From Thermovibrio ammonificans HB-1 (lineage in GTDB: Bacteria; Aquificota; Aquificia; Desulfurobacteriales; Desulfurobacteriaceae): 64,000 nt of DNA. Below, piece after piece: positions 1 through 8,021 of this stretch. The notes beneath the pieces were generated by a model that saw only the letters and a program-made list of their open reading frames with translations, did not search any database and had not been told where the DNA came from. The DNA lies in assembly GCF_000185805.1 (NCBI RefSeq), contig NC_014926.1, positions 62,001 to 126,000 of the forward strand. Direction: 5' to 3'. The position numbers and the translations under genes are program-made. Positions within the stretch are counted from its first letter, which is position 1; each line of letters begins with the position of its first letter.

Positions 1-1019
1 AGGGCAAGGTGCTCAGCAGGGGTAAGGTAGCAGAGGAAGTCGGCTCCGGCTTTGGCCGCAATTGCCCCGCCTATTGCTCCGGTAATGTGGTCGTAGCCGG
101 GGGCAATGTCTGTAACTATCGGTCCTAAAACGTAAAAGGGTGCGCCGTGGCAGAGCCTCTTTTGAAGGAGTATGTTTGCCTCTACTTGGTCGAGCGGAAC
201 GTGACCCGGACCTTCCACCATAGCTTGAACGTCGGCCTCTCTGGCCCTGTCAACAAGCTCCCCAAGGGTAATCAGTTCTTCAATCTGACACCTGTCGGTT
301 GCGTCGGCTATGCAGCCCGGCCTCATTCCGTCACCAAGCGAAAGGGTAACGTCGTACTTTTTGGCAATCTCAAGAAGGCGGTCGTAGTGCTCGTAGAGCG
401 GGTTCTCCTTTTCGTTATAAACCATCCACTCGGCCATTAGGGCTCCGCCCCTTGAGACTATGTTCATAATCCTGCCCTCTTTCCTTAGCCTTTCGAGGGC
501 ACTTAAGGTTACTCCGCAGTGGACGGTTATGAAGTCTACTCCGTCTTTACAGTGGCGCTCTATAACGTCGAAAAGCTCATCAACGGTCATTTTTCCTATA
601 AAGCCGTGTTTCTCGGCTGCCTCTTTGGCCGCTTGATAGATGGGAACGGTTCCCACCATTACCGGAGAGTTGTTTACTATGGCTTTTCTCGTTTCGTCTA
701 TGAACTTTCCGGTTGAGAGGTCCATTACGGCGTCTGCGCCGTACTTAACGGCAACCCTCAGCTTTTCAAGCTCAAGCTCGATGTTTTCGATGTCTCCGCT
801 GGTTCCGATGTTTGCGTTAACCTTGGTTTTAAGTCCCTTTCCTATAGCTCTCGGAGTGAAGTCTTCCCTTGCTCTGTGGTAGATGTTTGCCGGAATTACT
901 ATCGTTCCCTCTATTAGCCCTTGGACTATGTAGTCAACGTCCCTTTTTTCGTAGCGGGCACAGTATTCAACTTCCTTCGGGATTTCTCCCCTTTTAACGA
1001 GCTCAACTAAAGTGGCCAT
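1..1019 (-). CDS. thiC: Phosphomethylpyrimidine synthase ThiC (3' part outside window)
   Basis: ThiC is the radical-SAM 4Fe-4S enzyme that turns aminoimidazole ribotide into the hydroxymethylpyrimidine phosphate half of thiamine, in the cytoplasm. The visible N-terminal ~340 residues carry family signatures such as [36 protein letters not shown] and MVEGPGHVP. The C-terminal cysteine cluster lies beyond base 1, so the gene is cut by the window edge and is not a pseudogene. The start ATG (1019-1017) shares one base with the TAA of thi4 (TAATG) and is preceded by AAGGAGG inside the end of thi4. The two genes therefore form a translationally coupled operon behind the TPP riboswitch. Family assignment is secure. 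Confidence 0.96.
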   Translation of the reverse strand, partial: MATLVELVKRGEIPKEVEYCARYEKRDVDYIVQGLIEGTIVIPANIYHRAREDFTPRAIGKGLKTKVNANIGTSGDIENIELELEKLRVAVKYGADAVMDLSTGKFIDETRKAIVNNSPVMVGTVPIYQAAKEAAEKHGFIGKMTVDELFDVIERHCKDGVDFITVHCGVTLSALERLRKEGRIMNIVSRGGALMAEWMVYNEKENPLYEHYDRLLEIAKKYDVTLSLGDGMRPGCIADATDRCQIEELITLGELVDRAREADVQAMVEGPGHVPLDQVEANILLQKRLCHGAPFYVLGPIVTDIAPGYDHITGAIGGAIAAKAGADFLCYLTPAEHLA

Positions 1020-1825
1020 TACGCCTCCTTATTCTGGTTTAGCTTGGCGGCAATCTCTTCGGCAACTTTTTTGCCGCTCATGAGCATTCCGCCGAAAACG
1101 GGTCCCATCCTGTGGCTTCCGCAGGTTGCGTTTGCCGCCATTCCGCTAACGTAGATTCCCGGGAATACCTCCTTGGAGTTTTTGACTGTATCCTCTTCAC
1201 CCACAGATGCCCAAAGGGGTTTCTCTCCTACAACGCAGCCGGTTTCTGTGTTCAGTTTTATTCCGGCTTTTCTCTGTAGGGTTGAAACTACGCTTGCGTC
1301 GTGGCCTGTGGCGTCTACAACGTACTTTGCAGTTATCACGAGGGGGTCTACCATCAGGTGGTTGAGTTCAACTGTGGTCCAGTTTATTACGAGGCCGCAT
1401 ACTCTGTACTGGCCGTTTACCTGTTTTAGAACCACATCTTCTGCAGTTACGCCGTTGAAAACGGTAGCTCCGGCCTTTACGGCCTTGGAGGCTATGGTTG
1501 TTGTGGCCTCTACCGCATCTGCAAGGTAGTATCCCGGTTTGAACTCCCTGTAGTTAACGCCGAACTCGTCGAGAATTTCCCTTCCCATCTCTTGAACCAC
1601 TATTTCGTTAAAGAACATTGCGCCTGCCCACATTCCGCCGCCTATGGAGAGCCTTCTTTCAAAGATGGCAACTCTGTAGCCCTTTTTAGCAAGGTAGTAT
1701 CCGGCGACGAGTCCGGACGGCCCACCTCCGACTATTGCAACGTCGGTCTCAAGGTGGGATTTCAGCTTCTCCATAAACGCCGTTATGATGGCTTCGGAGA
1801 TTACAACTTCACTCAGGTTCTGCAC
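1019..1825 (-). CDS. thi4: Thiamine thiazole synthase Thi4, non-Cys type
   Basis: Thi4 builds the thiazole half of thiamine from NAD and glycine. This 268-aa protein has the FAD/NAD-fold GGGPSG (33-38), a second glycine-rich stretch around 62-64 and a C-terminal GSHRMGP. In yeast and plant suicide enzymes a Cys before M-D-P gives up its sulfur; methanogen enzymes have His there and use sulfide. Here the aligned residue is Met158 (L-M-V-D-P), so it cannot be a Cys-donor enzyme and should be catalytic, using sulfide or a similar donor. A non-Cys Thi4 from Thermovibrio ammonificans has been characterised structurally, which fits this genome. The start is GTG at 1825, chosen for AGGAGG seven bases upstream (1832-1837). 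It lies in one operon with thiC. Confidence 0.93.
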   Translation of the reverse strand: MQNLSEVVISEAIITAFMEKLKSHLETDVAIVGGGPSGLVAGYYLAKKGYRVAIFERRLSIGGGMWAGAMFFNEIVVQEMGREILDEFGVNYREFKPGYYLADAVEATTTIASKAVKAGATVFNGVTAEDVVLKQVNGQYRVCGLVINWTTVELNHLMVDPLVITAKYVVDATGHDASVVSTLQRKAGIKLNTETGCVVGEKPLWASVGEEDTVKNSKEVFPGIYVSGMAANATCGSHRMGPVFGGMLMSGKKVAEEIAAKLNQNKEA

Positions 1826-1829
1826 GGTT

Positions 1830-1985
1830 TGCCTCCTGTTAGAGTGTTTTACCGTGGGGGAGGCTGTAAGGAGGGGAAGAGTAGAGACTCTTGCCGCTCC
1901 CTACGCCGGTATTACCCGGTTCAGGTTCCAGGGGTTCCCGCCCGACCTGGGCGAGTCTCAGGAGCCCAGCTCCACCCCCGCGGCT
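1830..1985 (-). promoter_or_regulatory. TPP riboswitch and expression platform of thi4-thiC
   Basis: Read on the minus strand, the leader holds the THI-box hallmarks: CTGAGACTCG, a CGCCC/GGGCG stem, GAACCTGAACCGGGTAATACC and GCGTAGGGA. The ends close as a GCCGC/GCGGC P1 stem. Downstream, GAGTCTC (forward 1882-1888 area) can pair with the GAGACTC that includes the conserved aptamer TGAGA. It also lies in a short hairpin, AAGAGT-CTCT-ACTCTT. Further down, GCCTCC (forward 1859-1864) is exactly complementary to GGAGGC, the thi4 ribosome-binding site (1831-1836). No U-run follows, so ligand binding probably controls translation initiation. The aptamer is certain; the switching mechanism is inferred. 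Confidence 0.95.
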
Positions 1986-1991
1986 TGATTA

Positions 1992-2020
1992 ATTCTATAT
2001 TTATTAGGAACGGTTTTCAA
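1992..2020 (-). promoter_or_regulatory. Candidate sigma70-type promoter of the thi operon
   Basis: On the minus strand TTGAAA (forward 2015-2020) and TAGAAT (forward 1992-1997) are 17 bases apart, just upstream of the TPP aptamer. Transcription would start a few bases before P1. Confidence 0.6.
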
Positions 2021-2023
2021 TTA

Positions 2024-2050
2024 GAAAAGAGGGGGAGCTTCACTCCCCCC
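2024..2050 (-). terminator. Rho-independent terminator after the 2095-3390 gene
   Basis: GGGGGAG (2031-2037) and CTCCCCC (2043-2049) form a hairpin with a five-base loop. On the minus strand it is followed by CTCTTTTC. It lies just downstream of the minus-strand gene ending at 2095 and isolates the thi promoter from it. Confidence 0.7.
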
Positions 2051-2094
2051 TAAGAAGGGCACGGTGGGAACGGGAAGGAGAGAGGTCCCCGTTT

Positions 2095-3390
2095 TTATTG
2101 TTTTTCGTTCTTCTCGTCGATTGCAGAAATTACAGTATTTAAAACGTTTTTACCCTCTCTGAGCCTGTCTATTAGGGACTCTCCCGCTTTTATTAGGATG
2201 GGGAGCGTTTTCTCGTATATCTCTATATCGGTTTTTAGAACGCGCTTTGGTAAGTCTCCGTTTTTCTCAAGGCCCTTCATCAGCGTTTGAAGATTCCTGG
2301 GGAGTATGAACATTGTAACTGCAAGAGCTGCGGCTTTTTTTCTGATTTCTTCGTCACTTAATGTGTTTATATCCTTCCCGCCTGTGAAGGCATCTCGGAA
2401 CGAGGAGTCTGTTATACAGAGCTCTTTAATCCGCTCTACCTTGGGTTTAATGGCAACGAGCCTCTTCTCGAGCTTGAGGTTTTTCGATTCCCCATTCTCG
2501 TTGTAAACCACGGCTGCCTTGAGCTTCAGTTTGTTGCTCAGTTTTCTTCCTCCCACTATAACGTCGAAGTTTTGAAGCTTAACTCCCTCTTCGCTTTCCT
2601 TAAAGGGCTCTAAGGACAGAAGGGAGACACAGTACTCCATTTTCTGGTTCTCTAAACACTCTTTCGGTCCGCTTGAGAGGTTGCTGAACGTAACTTGGGA
2701 GCCGTTACTCTCGTTGGAAGATTCTATTTCGAAGAGCTCTCTGAGGATGTAGGTTTTCCTCTCTGCTTGGTTCCTGATGTTCGACAGTATTTCGACTACG
2801 CTGTCTTCAGTGAGGAACGAGATGGTTCCGTGGCTCCTCTCACGCCTTGAGGCCAGCGGATACCTGTAAAGGGAGCCGTCGACCTCCTCTGTTAGCAGGT
2901 TGACCAAGCTGTAGAGCTCTAAGCCGAGGGAAGACGGGGAAACCTCCTTAGACGGAAGGGATTCACTCCCTATGGGAGCCGGCAGTATTTGAACTTTGAG
3001 TTCAATCTTGCTGTTTTCTCCGTTGGGGTCGAGCTTAACGGCAACTTCGTTCTCTAAAACTTTAACCGTAACCTCTTTAACCATGGAGTAGAATTTGTCT
3101 TTGAGGCCCGAGTTTTTTACGTGCTGGGCGTACTTCTCCAGCTGCTCGTCTACCATTTGGCCCGTTACGGTAGACTCTGCACCGGCTATTTTGCTATTTT
3201 CAAGGCCGAAGATGTTGAGTATGGCTATGAACTCTCTCAGAGGAAGCTTTATTTCCACTTCTTGGCCGAGCCTTTCGGCTCCTAAAATCTGGTTCGACAG
3301 CCTTTCCAGGAGTTCCGGCTTTGGAATGTCTATCTGGGCGGCTCCCTCCTCGATGTGAGGTGTAGGTATTTTTACGCTGCTAATCTCCAT
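2095..3390 (-). CDS. Uncharacterised 431-aa protein
   Basis: I do not recognise a family. The protein is soluble-looking, with no signal peptide or membrane segment. It is rich in Ser, Glu, Lys and Leu and has a Ser/Asn-rich middle (roughly residues 210-260). The C-terminal ~130 residues are mostly helical and Lys/Glu-rich. An upstream ATG at 3447 would add 19 residues and touch the stop of the amidohydrolase gene. The ATG at 3390 was preferred because GGGGAGGT sits seven bases before it. It follows the M20 peptidase gene on the same strand, probably co-transcribed, and ends at the terminator at 2024-2050. No function is proposed. Confidence 0.75.
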   Translation of the reverse strand: MEISSVKIPTPHIEEGAAQIDIPKPELLERLSNQILGAERLGQEVEIKLPLREFIAILNIFGLENSKIAGAESTVTGQMVDEQLEKYAQHVKNSGLKDKFYSMVKEVTVKVLENEVAVKLDPNGENSKIELKVQILPAPIGSESLPSKEVSPSSLGLELYSLVNLLTEEVDGSLYRYPLASRRERSHGTISFLTEDSVVEILSNIRNQAERKTYILRELFEIESSNESNGSQVTFSNLSSGPKECLENQKMEYCVSLLSLEPFKESEEGVKLQNFDVIVGGRKLSNKLKLKAAVVYNENGESKNLKLEKRLVAIKPKVERIKELCITDSSFRDAFTGGKDINTLSDEEIRKKAAALAVTMFILPRNLQTLMKGLEKNGDLPKRVLKTDIEIYEKTLPILIKAGESLIDRLREGKNVLNTVISAIDEKNEKQ

Positions 3391-3447
3391 TTTTCTTACC
3401 TCCCCTCTTCTGGTTTGAAAATCTATTCTAAGTCTGTTTTCGCGCAT

Positions 3448-4668
3448 CTATTTCCCCAATTTTGGGGAGCGGTTCAGCCAAGCTATTGCAAGGTAAGCTT
3501 CTACCGCTGTTCCTATCGGTAGGGCGTCTTCGTCTATGTCGAATCGGGAGTTGTGTAGCGGGTAAACGGTGTCCTTCTCTTCGTTCCGCACTCCGAGCCT
3601 TATGAAAGTTCCCGGAACCTCCTTTAGGTAAACCGAGAAGTCCTCTCCTCCCATGGAGGGCTTTTCTAAGATTACAACCCGCTCGTCCCCCAAGAGCTCT
3701 TTCATCTTCTCAACTGCGAATGCGGTTGTCTCTTTATCGTTTATCAGAGGCGGTGTTCCCCACTGAAACTCAAACTCACACTCTCCGCCGTAGGCGGCTG
3801 CGATTCCCTTTACGGCCTGCTCCATCTGCTTTGGAATACGGTCCCTTACCTGGTGGGAGAGCGTTCTTACGGTGCCTTCAAACTCTACTTCGTCGGGAAT
3901 GATGTTTTCTGCAAACCCGCCCCTTATTTTCCCTACTGTTAGGACGGCCGGCTCCAGAGGGTCTACATACCTGCTTACTACGTGGTGGAGTGTGTTAACC
4001 GTTTGGGCTGCTATGAGAACGGGGTCTATTCCCTGGTGGGGGCGGGACGCGTGGGTGCTTTTTCCCTTAACCACCACTTTAAAGACGTCTGCAGATGCGA
4101 GCATGGGGCCGAAGCGGGTACCTACGTATCCGGTAGGCAGTTCGGGGTATACGTGGAGGGCAAATATCGCTTCAACTCTGGGGTTTTCGAGGACTCCGTG
4201 TTCAACGAGCCACTGGGCGCCTTTGCAGTCGTGTCTCTCCTCGCACGGTTGGAAGATGAGCTTCACGCTCCCCTTAAACTCCTTCCTCAGCTTACATAGC
4301 ACCTTGGCGGCCCCGAGGAGCATGGCCGTGTGGGCGTCGTGTCCGCAGGAGTGCATAACGCCTTTAATCCTTGAAGCGTAAGGCTTTCCGGTTTTTTCCT
4401 CTGTGGGCAGTGCATCCATATCGGCCCTTAGGGCGACGCACCCTCCCGGTTTTTCTCCTTTTACGGTGGCCACAACGGCCGTTGAGCCTGCAAAGTTCTC
4501 TATGACTTCGTCTACTCCGAAGTTCTTGAGTTTTTCGGCCACAAACTCGGCGGTGTTGAACTCTCTGCCCGAAAGCTCAGGGTACATGTGGATGTGGCGT
4601 CTCCACCGGATGAGCTCCTCTTTAATCTCCAGGGAAGAACGGAGAATCAGCTCTTTTAGCTCTTCCAC
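3448..4668 (-). CDS. M20-family amidohydrolase (hippurate/N-acyl-amino-acid hydrolase type)
   Basis: This is a metal-dependent amidohydrolase that would release amino acids from N-acyl or peptide-like substrates in the cytoplasm. Family motifs are present in order: ALRADMDALP, HSCGHDAHTAM (metal-binding His and Asp), FQPCEE with the catalytic and bridging Glu pair, ALHVYPELP and, near the C-terminus, MGGEDFS. The dimerisation 'lid' domain lies between the two halves. Length (406 aa) fits the family. GTG at 4668 was chosen because AGGAGAGG lies just upstream; a TTG at 4704 would add 12 residues. The gene is divergent from pyrE across about 70 bases. Substrate cannot be read from sequence; relatives include hippurate hydrolases, IAA-amino acid hydrolases and diaminopimelate deacetylases. 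Confidence 0.9.
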   Translation of the reverse strand: MEELKELILRSSLEIKEELIRWRRHIHMYPELSGREFNTAEFVAEKLKNFGVDEVIENFAGSTAVVATVKGEKPGGCVALRADMDALPTEEKTGKPYASRIKGVMHSCGHDAHTAMLLGAAKVLCKLRKEFKGSVKLIFQPCEERHDCKGAQWLVEHGVLENPRVEAIFALHVYPELPTGYVGTRFGPMLASADVFKVVVKGKSTHASRPHQGIDPVLIAAQTVNTLHHVVSRYVDPLEPAVLTVGKIRGGFAENIIPDEVEFEGTVRTLSHQVRDRIPKQMEQAVKGIAAAYGGECEFEFQWGTPPLINDKETTAFAVEKMKELLGDERVVILEKPSMGGEDFSVYLKEVPGTFIRLGVRNEEKDTVYPLHNSRFDIDEDALPIGTAVEAYLAIAWLNRSPKLGK

Positions 4669-4739
4669 TTTTCCCTCTCCTTCCTTGAACTGCAGCCGTT
4701 TCAAAATTAAAATAACCCTACCAACCGCTGGAGGTTTAG

Positions 4740-5333
4740 ATGCTGTCCGAGGAGCAGATAAAGGAGATATTCCTCAAAGCCGACGCATTCCTCGAGGGCC
4801 ACTTCCTCCTCTCAAGCGGACTCCACAGTCCCTACTACCTGCAGTGTGCAAAGGTTCTCCAGTACCCCGATTACGCCGAGCTCCTCTGTAGGGAGCTTGC
4901 AAGGCGCATAAGGGAGTTCGGGGTGGAGTTCGACCTCGTTATAGCTCCCGCCATAGGCGGAATAATAGTCTCTTACGAGACCGCCCGCCACCTTAAGGTC
5001 AGGGGCATATTTGCCGAGAGGGTTAACGGCGAGCTCACGCTCCGCAGAGGCTTTGAGATAAAGCCCGGAGAGCGGGCCGTTGTTGTTGAAGACGTTGTAA
5101 CCACCGGTAAATCTACGAAAGAGACTATAGAGGTTGTAAAGGCCCACGGCGGTAAGGTTGTAGCCGTTGGCAGCCTTGTCGATAGGAGCGGTGGTAAGGT
5201 GGATTTCGGCGTTCCCTTTGCAAGCCTCTGGAGGTTGGAGGTTCCCGTTTACAGCCCCGAGAGCTGTCCAATCTGTAAGGAAGGTAAACTCCCGCTGGTT
5301 AAGCCCGGCAGCAGAAACATTCCCGTAAGGTAG
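4740..5333 (+). CDS. pyrE: Orotate phosphoribosyltransferase
   Basis: PyrE joins orotate and PRPP to give orotidine 5'-phosphate in de novo pyrimidine synthesis. The PRPP-binding motif VVVEDVVTTGKST is at 114-126. The N-terminus has the family's F.L.SG.HS.YY.....L pattern (residues 22-40). The C-terminus carries a CPIC segment and a short basic tail, as in the longer PyrE subgroup of thermophiles; 197 aa is normal for that group. The gene is followed within a few bases by the polyprenyl synthase, so the two are probably co-transcribed. Assignment is firm. Confidence 0.94.
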   Translation: MLSEEQIKEIFLKADAFLEGHFLLSSGLHSPYYLQCAKVLQYPDYAELLCRELARRIREFGVEFDLVIAPAIGGIIVSYETARHLKVRGIFAERVNGELTLRRGFEIKPGERAVVVEDVVTTGKSTKETIEVVKAHGGKVVAVGSLVDRSGGKVDFGVPFASLWRLEVPVYSPESCPICKEGKLPLVKPGSRNIPVR

Positions 5334-5334
5334 G

Positions 5335-6312
5335 GTGATGAAGATTTTCAAGCCGTTTGAGGTTGTTAGGGAGGAGCTTTTAAGCGTAGAGGAGTTTTCA
5401 AGGGAGCTCCTCTCCTCAAAGGTGAGTCTTGTCCTTCGGGCCGGCGGCTACATTCTCGATAGCGGAGGCAAACGGGTAAGGCCCGGGCTTACGGTTATAG
5501 CGGGGAAGCTCGTTGAAGCTCCCCTCGACAGGCTCATACCCGTTGCAACCGTTATGGAGTATATGCACACTGCGACCCTCCTTCACGACGATATAGTAGA
5601 CGGAGCGAAGCTCAGGAGGGGGCGCCCTTCGGTAAATGCCGTTTTCGGGAACGACGTGGCCGTTTTGGTCGGCGACTACATGTTTGCGAAGGCAATTTAC
5701 GTTCTCGCCGTTTACGGAGGTCCGGAAGTCCTTAAAACTGCGGCCAAAACCGTTCAAGATATGGCCGAGGGAGAGCTCCTCCAGCTTGAAAAAATCGGAG
5801 ACATCAACCTGACCGAAGAGGAGTACTTCGACATAATCTACAGGAAAACGGCCTCCCTTCTCTCAACCTGCTGTGAGTGTGGAGCTATAGTCGGCGGAGC
5901 TTCGGAAAAAGAGCGGAAGGCCCTCAAAGACTACGGCACTTACATAGGCTATGCCTTTCAGCTTGTAGATGACGCCTTCGACTACATCTCCGATGAGAAA
6001 ACAATCGGTAAGCCCGCCGGAAACGACATCCGGGAGGGGAAAGTAACCTACCCACTCCTGTGGGCACTGAAAAGGGCAACTGAAGAGGAGAGAGAGGCGG
6101 TAGAGAGAGTACTAAACAACCCCAGCCCCACAAAAGAGGAGATTGAGCTGGTCAGGAACTTTGTCCTTGAAAAGGGCGGAGAGAAGGCGACCTTTGAGCT
6201 CGCAAGGGATTTCGTTAAAAGGGCAAAGGAGAGTTTGGAAATCTTCAAAGAGAGTCCCTTAAAGAAAGCCCTCTTTGAAGTTGCCGACTTTATAGTTGAG
6301 AGGACTTATTAA
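5335..6312 (+). CDS. Long-chain polyprenyl diphosphate synthase
   Basis: This trans-prenyltransferase extends allylic diphosphates with IPP and probably makes the side chain of menaquinone. Both aspartate-rich motifs are present: DDIVD (85-89) and DDAFD (212-216), with the KPAGNDIREGK stretch after the second. The residues four and five positions before the first motif are small (Ala80, Thr81) rather than aromatic, which in this family allows long products. The 325-aa length fits IspB/HepS-type enzymes. Start is GTG 5335 or ATG 5338; both follow the pyrE stop by a few bases. The 3' end overlaps the convergent HEPN gene by 23 bases. Exact chain length is not predictable here. Confidence 0.9.
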   Translation: MMKIFKPFEVVREELLSVEEFSRELLSSKVSLVLRAGGYILDSGGKRVRPGLTVIAGKLVEAPLDRLIPVATVMEYMHTATLLHDDIVDGAKLRRGRPSVNAVFGNDVAVLVGDYMFAKAIYVLAVYGGPEVLKTAAKTVQDMAEGELLQLEKIGDINLTEEEYFDIIYRKTASLLSTCCECGAIVGGASEKERKALKDYGTYIGYAFQLVDDAFDYISDEKTIGKPAGNDIREGKVTYPLLWALKRATEEEREAVERVLNNPSPTKEEIELVRNFVLEKGGEKATFELARDFVKRAKESLEIFKESPLKKALFEVADFIVERTY

Positions 6313-6700
6313 TTAACTCCTCTGCCTGTTCCAGAGCTTTTAAAAACCTGCCGACTTCTTCAAAGAGCTCCTGAGCAACCTCCTGATTGTAGGTGCGGGA
6401 GGTTAGGTTTCTCAGGTCTATCAACTTAAGGAGCTTCCCCGCCGTTTCCCCATCAACGAAACCCCCTTCAAAAAAAGCCCTGACGCATCCCTTTGGGGAG
6501 CGGCACTCAATGCCCTCTTCGATTAACCTTTCCCTTACAGCCTTCCACATAAGCTCAACAGCTATTTCGAACCTCTGGATAACAGAATCCCTCAAAAAGG
6601 GGAAGAGTTCATCCTCCCTATGGAAAAGTGCAAGGGAATAGGCCTCTTTAAGCCTCTTTAAGGTTTCTCTGAACTCCCCTCTTCGCCTGTTTCCACCCAT
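6290..6700 (-). CDS. HEPN-like protein of a nucleotidyltransferase pair (HI0074 family)
   Basis: This is a 136-aa all-helical protein of the nucleotidyltransferase substrate-binding family, a HEPN-fold group found next to minimal nucleotidyltransferases. In HEPN RNase toxins the active site reads Rx4HxY. Here the matching stretch is R97-N-L-T-S-R102-T-Y104, so His is replaced by Arg while the flanking Arg and Tyr are kept. That suggests loss of RNase activity, or a non-toxin role as the family name implies. ATG at 6700 is preceded by GGAGAG and lies 43 bases inside the upstream partner gene, so expression is coupled. Family assignment is good; the functional reading is inference. Confidence 0.82.
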   Translation of the reverse strand: MGGNRRRGEFRETLKRLKEAYSLALFHREDELFPFLRDSVIQRFEIAVELMWKAVRERLIEEGIECRSPKGCVRAFFEGGFVDGETAGKLLKLIDLRNLTSRTYNQEVAQELFEEVGRFLKALEQAEELINKSSQL

Positions 6701-7023
6701 AAAATTCTCTCCTTTTCAACTGTGCGGCGGAGGTCTCTGCCGGCAAACTTCAGGTTAACCAGGTCGAACCGTTGGGGAATGTAGGACTCCTCCAGAACTT
6801 CGGAGAGGATTGAGAGCTCCAAGGAGATATCCTCGTCGCTTAAAAAAGCAAGGTCGTAATCGCTCCTTTCGGTAAAGTCGCCTCTGGCCCTTGAGCCAAA
6901 AAGGTAAACCCTAACCCCCTTACCTTTAAAAAGCTCCCCGATAAAGTTTTTAACCTCCTCTATACTTTCCAGCCTTAAGGTAGAGTAATTTCTCTTAAAA
7001 AGTCCCTGTTCTCCTTGTGCCAC
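6658..7023 (-). CDS. Minimal nucleotidyltransferase (MNT/MntA type)
   Basis: This small nucleotidyltransferase has GSRARG (43-48) and the SD.D metal-binding pair (54-57) that defines the polymerase-beta-like minimal fold. In HEPN/MNT pairs the MNT partner modifies or neutralises the HEPN protein; in Shewanella MntA adds AMP units to a tyrosine of HepT. The partner lies directly downstream, overlapping by 43 bases. The 5' end overlaps the epimerase gene by 49 bases if GTG at 7023 is used. No convincing ribosome-binding site was found for that codon, and the true start may lie up to ~17 codons downstream. The overlaps suggest one transcript with the epimerase. Confidence 0.85.
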   Translation of the reverse strand: MAQGEQGLFKRNYSTLRLESIEEVKNFIGELFKGKGVRVYLFGSRARGDFTERSDYDLAFLSDEDISLELSILSEVLEESYIPQRFDLVNLKFAGRDLRRTVEKERILWVETGEEGSSEKP

Positions 7024-7949
7024 TCTACGGTTCTCCTTAAGCCTTCCTCTAAGGGAACTTTCGGCTCCCAGCCTAAAATCTCCCTTGCCTTTGTTATATC
7101 GGCCCAGGTTGCTTTAAGGTCTGCTTTGTGGAAGGGTTTGTAGATAATCTCGGCCTTTTTCCCCAAGTACTCCTCTATCAGCCTAATCACCTCTTTGAGC
7201 TGGTGGGGGCGGTTCCCGCCGAGGTTGATTATCTGGTACCCGGTTTCCGTTTCGTAGGCTCTAATCGTTCCCTCTGCAATGTCGTCAACGTAGGTAAAAT
7301 CCCTGCTCTGGGTTCCGTCGCCGTAAACCTCTACGGGTCTGCCCTCGTCTATCCACTTTATAAACCTGAATATGGACATATCGGGCCTTCCGGCAGGGCC
7401 GTAAACGGTGAAGTAGCGGACCACCGTAACGTCGAAGCCGTAGAGGTAGTGGTAGGTGTAGGACATCACCTCGGCCGCCTTTTTGCTTGCGGCGTAGGGA
7501 GATATAGGTGTATTAACCGGCAAGTCCTCTTTAAACGGCATAGGTTGGCCGGCGTATAGGGAAGAGGTAGAGGCCAGAACGAACTTCTTGAGCCCAAACT
7601 CCTTCATTAGCTCAAGTAGGTTAAGGGTCCCCAAGGAGTTCGTAGTTTCGTAAACGAAGGGGTTCTCTATGCTGTACCTGACTCCCGCCCTGGCAGCAAG
7701 GTTTATAATGCCTTCGAAGCTGTTCTCTTCAAACACAACCTTTAGGGCTTCAAAGTTCTCTATGTCGAGCCTGTAGAACTTGAAGTTTCTGTTCTCCTTC
7801 AGAAGGTTCAGCCGGTACTCTTTCAGTTTAGGGTCGTAGTAGTTGTTAAGGTTGTCAACGCCTATAACTTTGTAGCCCTTTTCGAGCAACAGTTTTGCGG
7901 TTCTGTAGCCTATGAAGCCGGCTGCTCCTGTAAGTAAAACACTTCTCAT
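6975..7949 (-). CDS. NAD-dependent sugar-nucleotide epimerase (UDP-glucuronate 4-epimerase-like)
   Basis: This short-chain dehydrogenase-type epimerase has the NAD-binding GAAGFIG (8-14), the NLNNYYD stretch typical of the glucuronate epimerase/capsule group, a serine-rich STSSLY loop and the catalytic Tyr-Lys in SPYAASKKA. It probably supplies uronic acid or galactose units for surface polysaccharide. Length (324 aa) is normal. No other polysaccharide genes are nearby; its neighbours are the HEPN/MNT pair downstream and divergent smc upstream. Substrate (UDP-GlcA versus UDP-Glc) remains uncertain. Confidence 0.86.
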   Translation of the reverse strand: MRSVLLTGAAGFIGYRTAKLLLEKGYKVIGVDNLNNYYDPKLKEYRLNLLKENRNFKFYRLDIENFEALKVVFEENSFEGIINLAARAGVRYSIENPFVYETTNSLGTLNLLELMKEFGLKKFVLASTSSLYAGQPMPFKEDLPVNTPISPYAASKKAAEVMSYTYHYLYGFDVTVVRYFTVYGPAGRPDMSIFRFIKWIDEGRPVEVYGDGTQSRDFTYVDDIAEGTIRAYETETGYQIINLGGNRPHQLKEVIRLIEEYLGKKAEIIYKPFHKADLKATWADITKAREILGWEPKVPLEEGLRRTVEWHKENRDFLREITLP

Positions 7950-8021
7950 CTATCGCCCCTTCTGCTAACTTTATAGCCGATTGGACTGCTTTCGCCAATC
8001 TTACCAATTCGGGAGCGGTTT

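Noticed and set aside
1-1019. thiC as a truncated pseudogene
   Set aside because: The frame is open and conserved up to the window edge; only the window cuts it.
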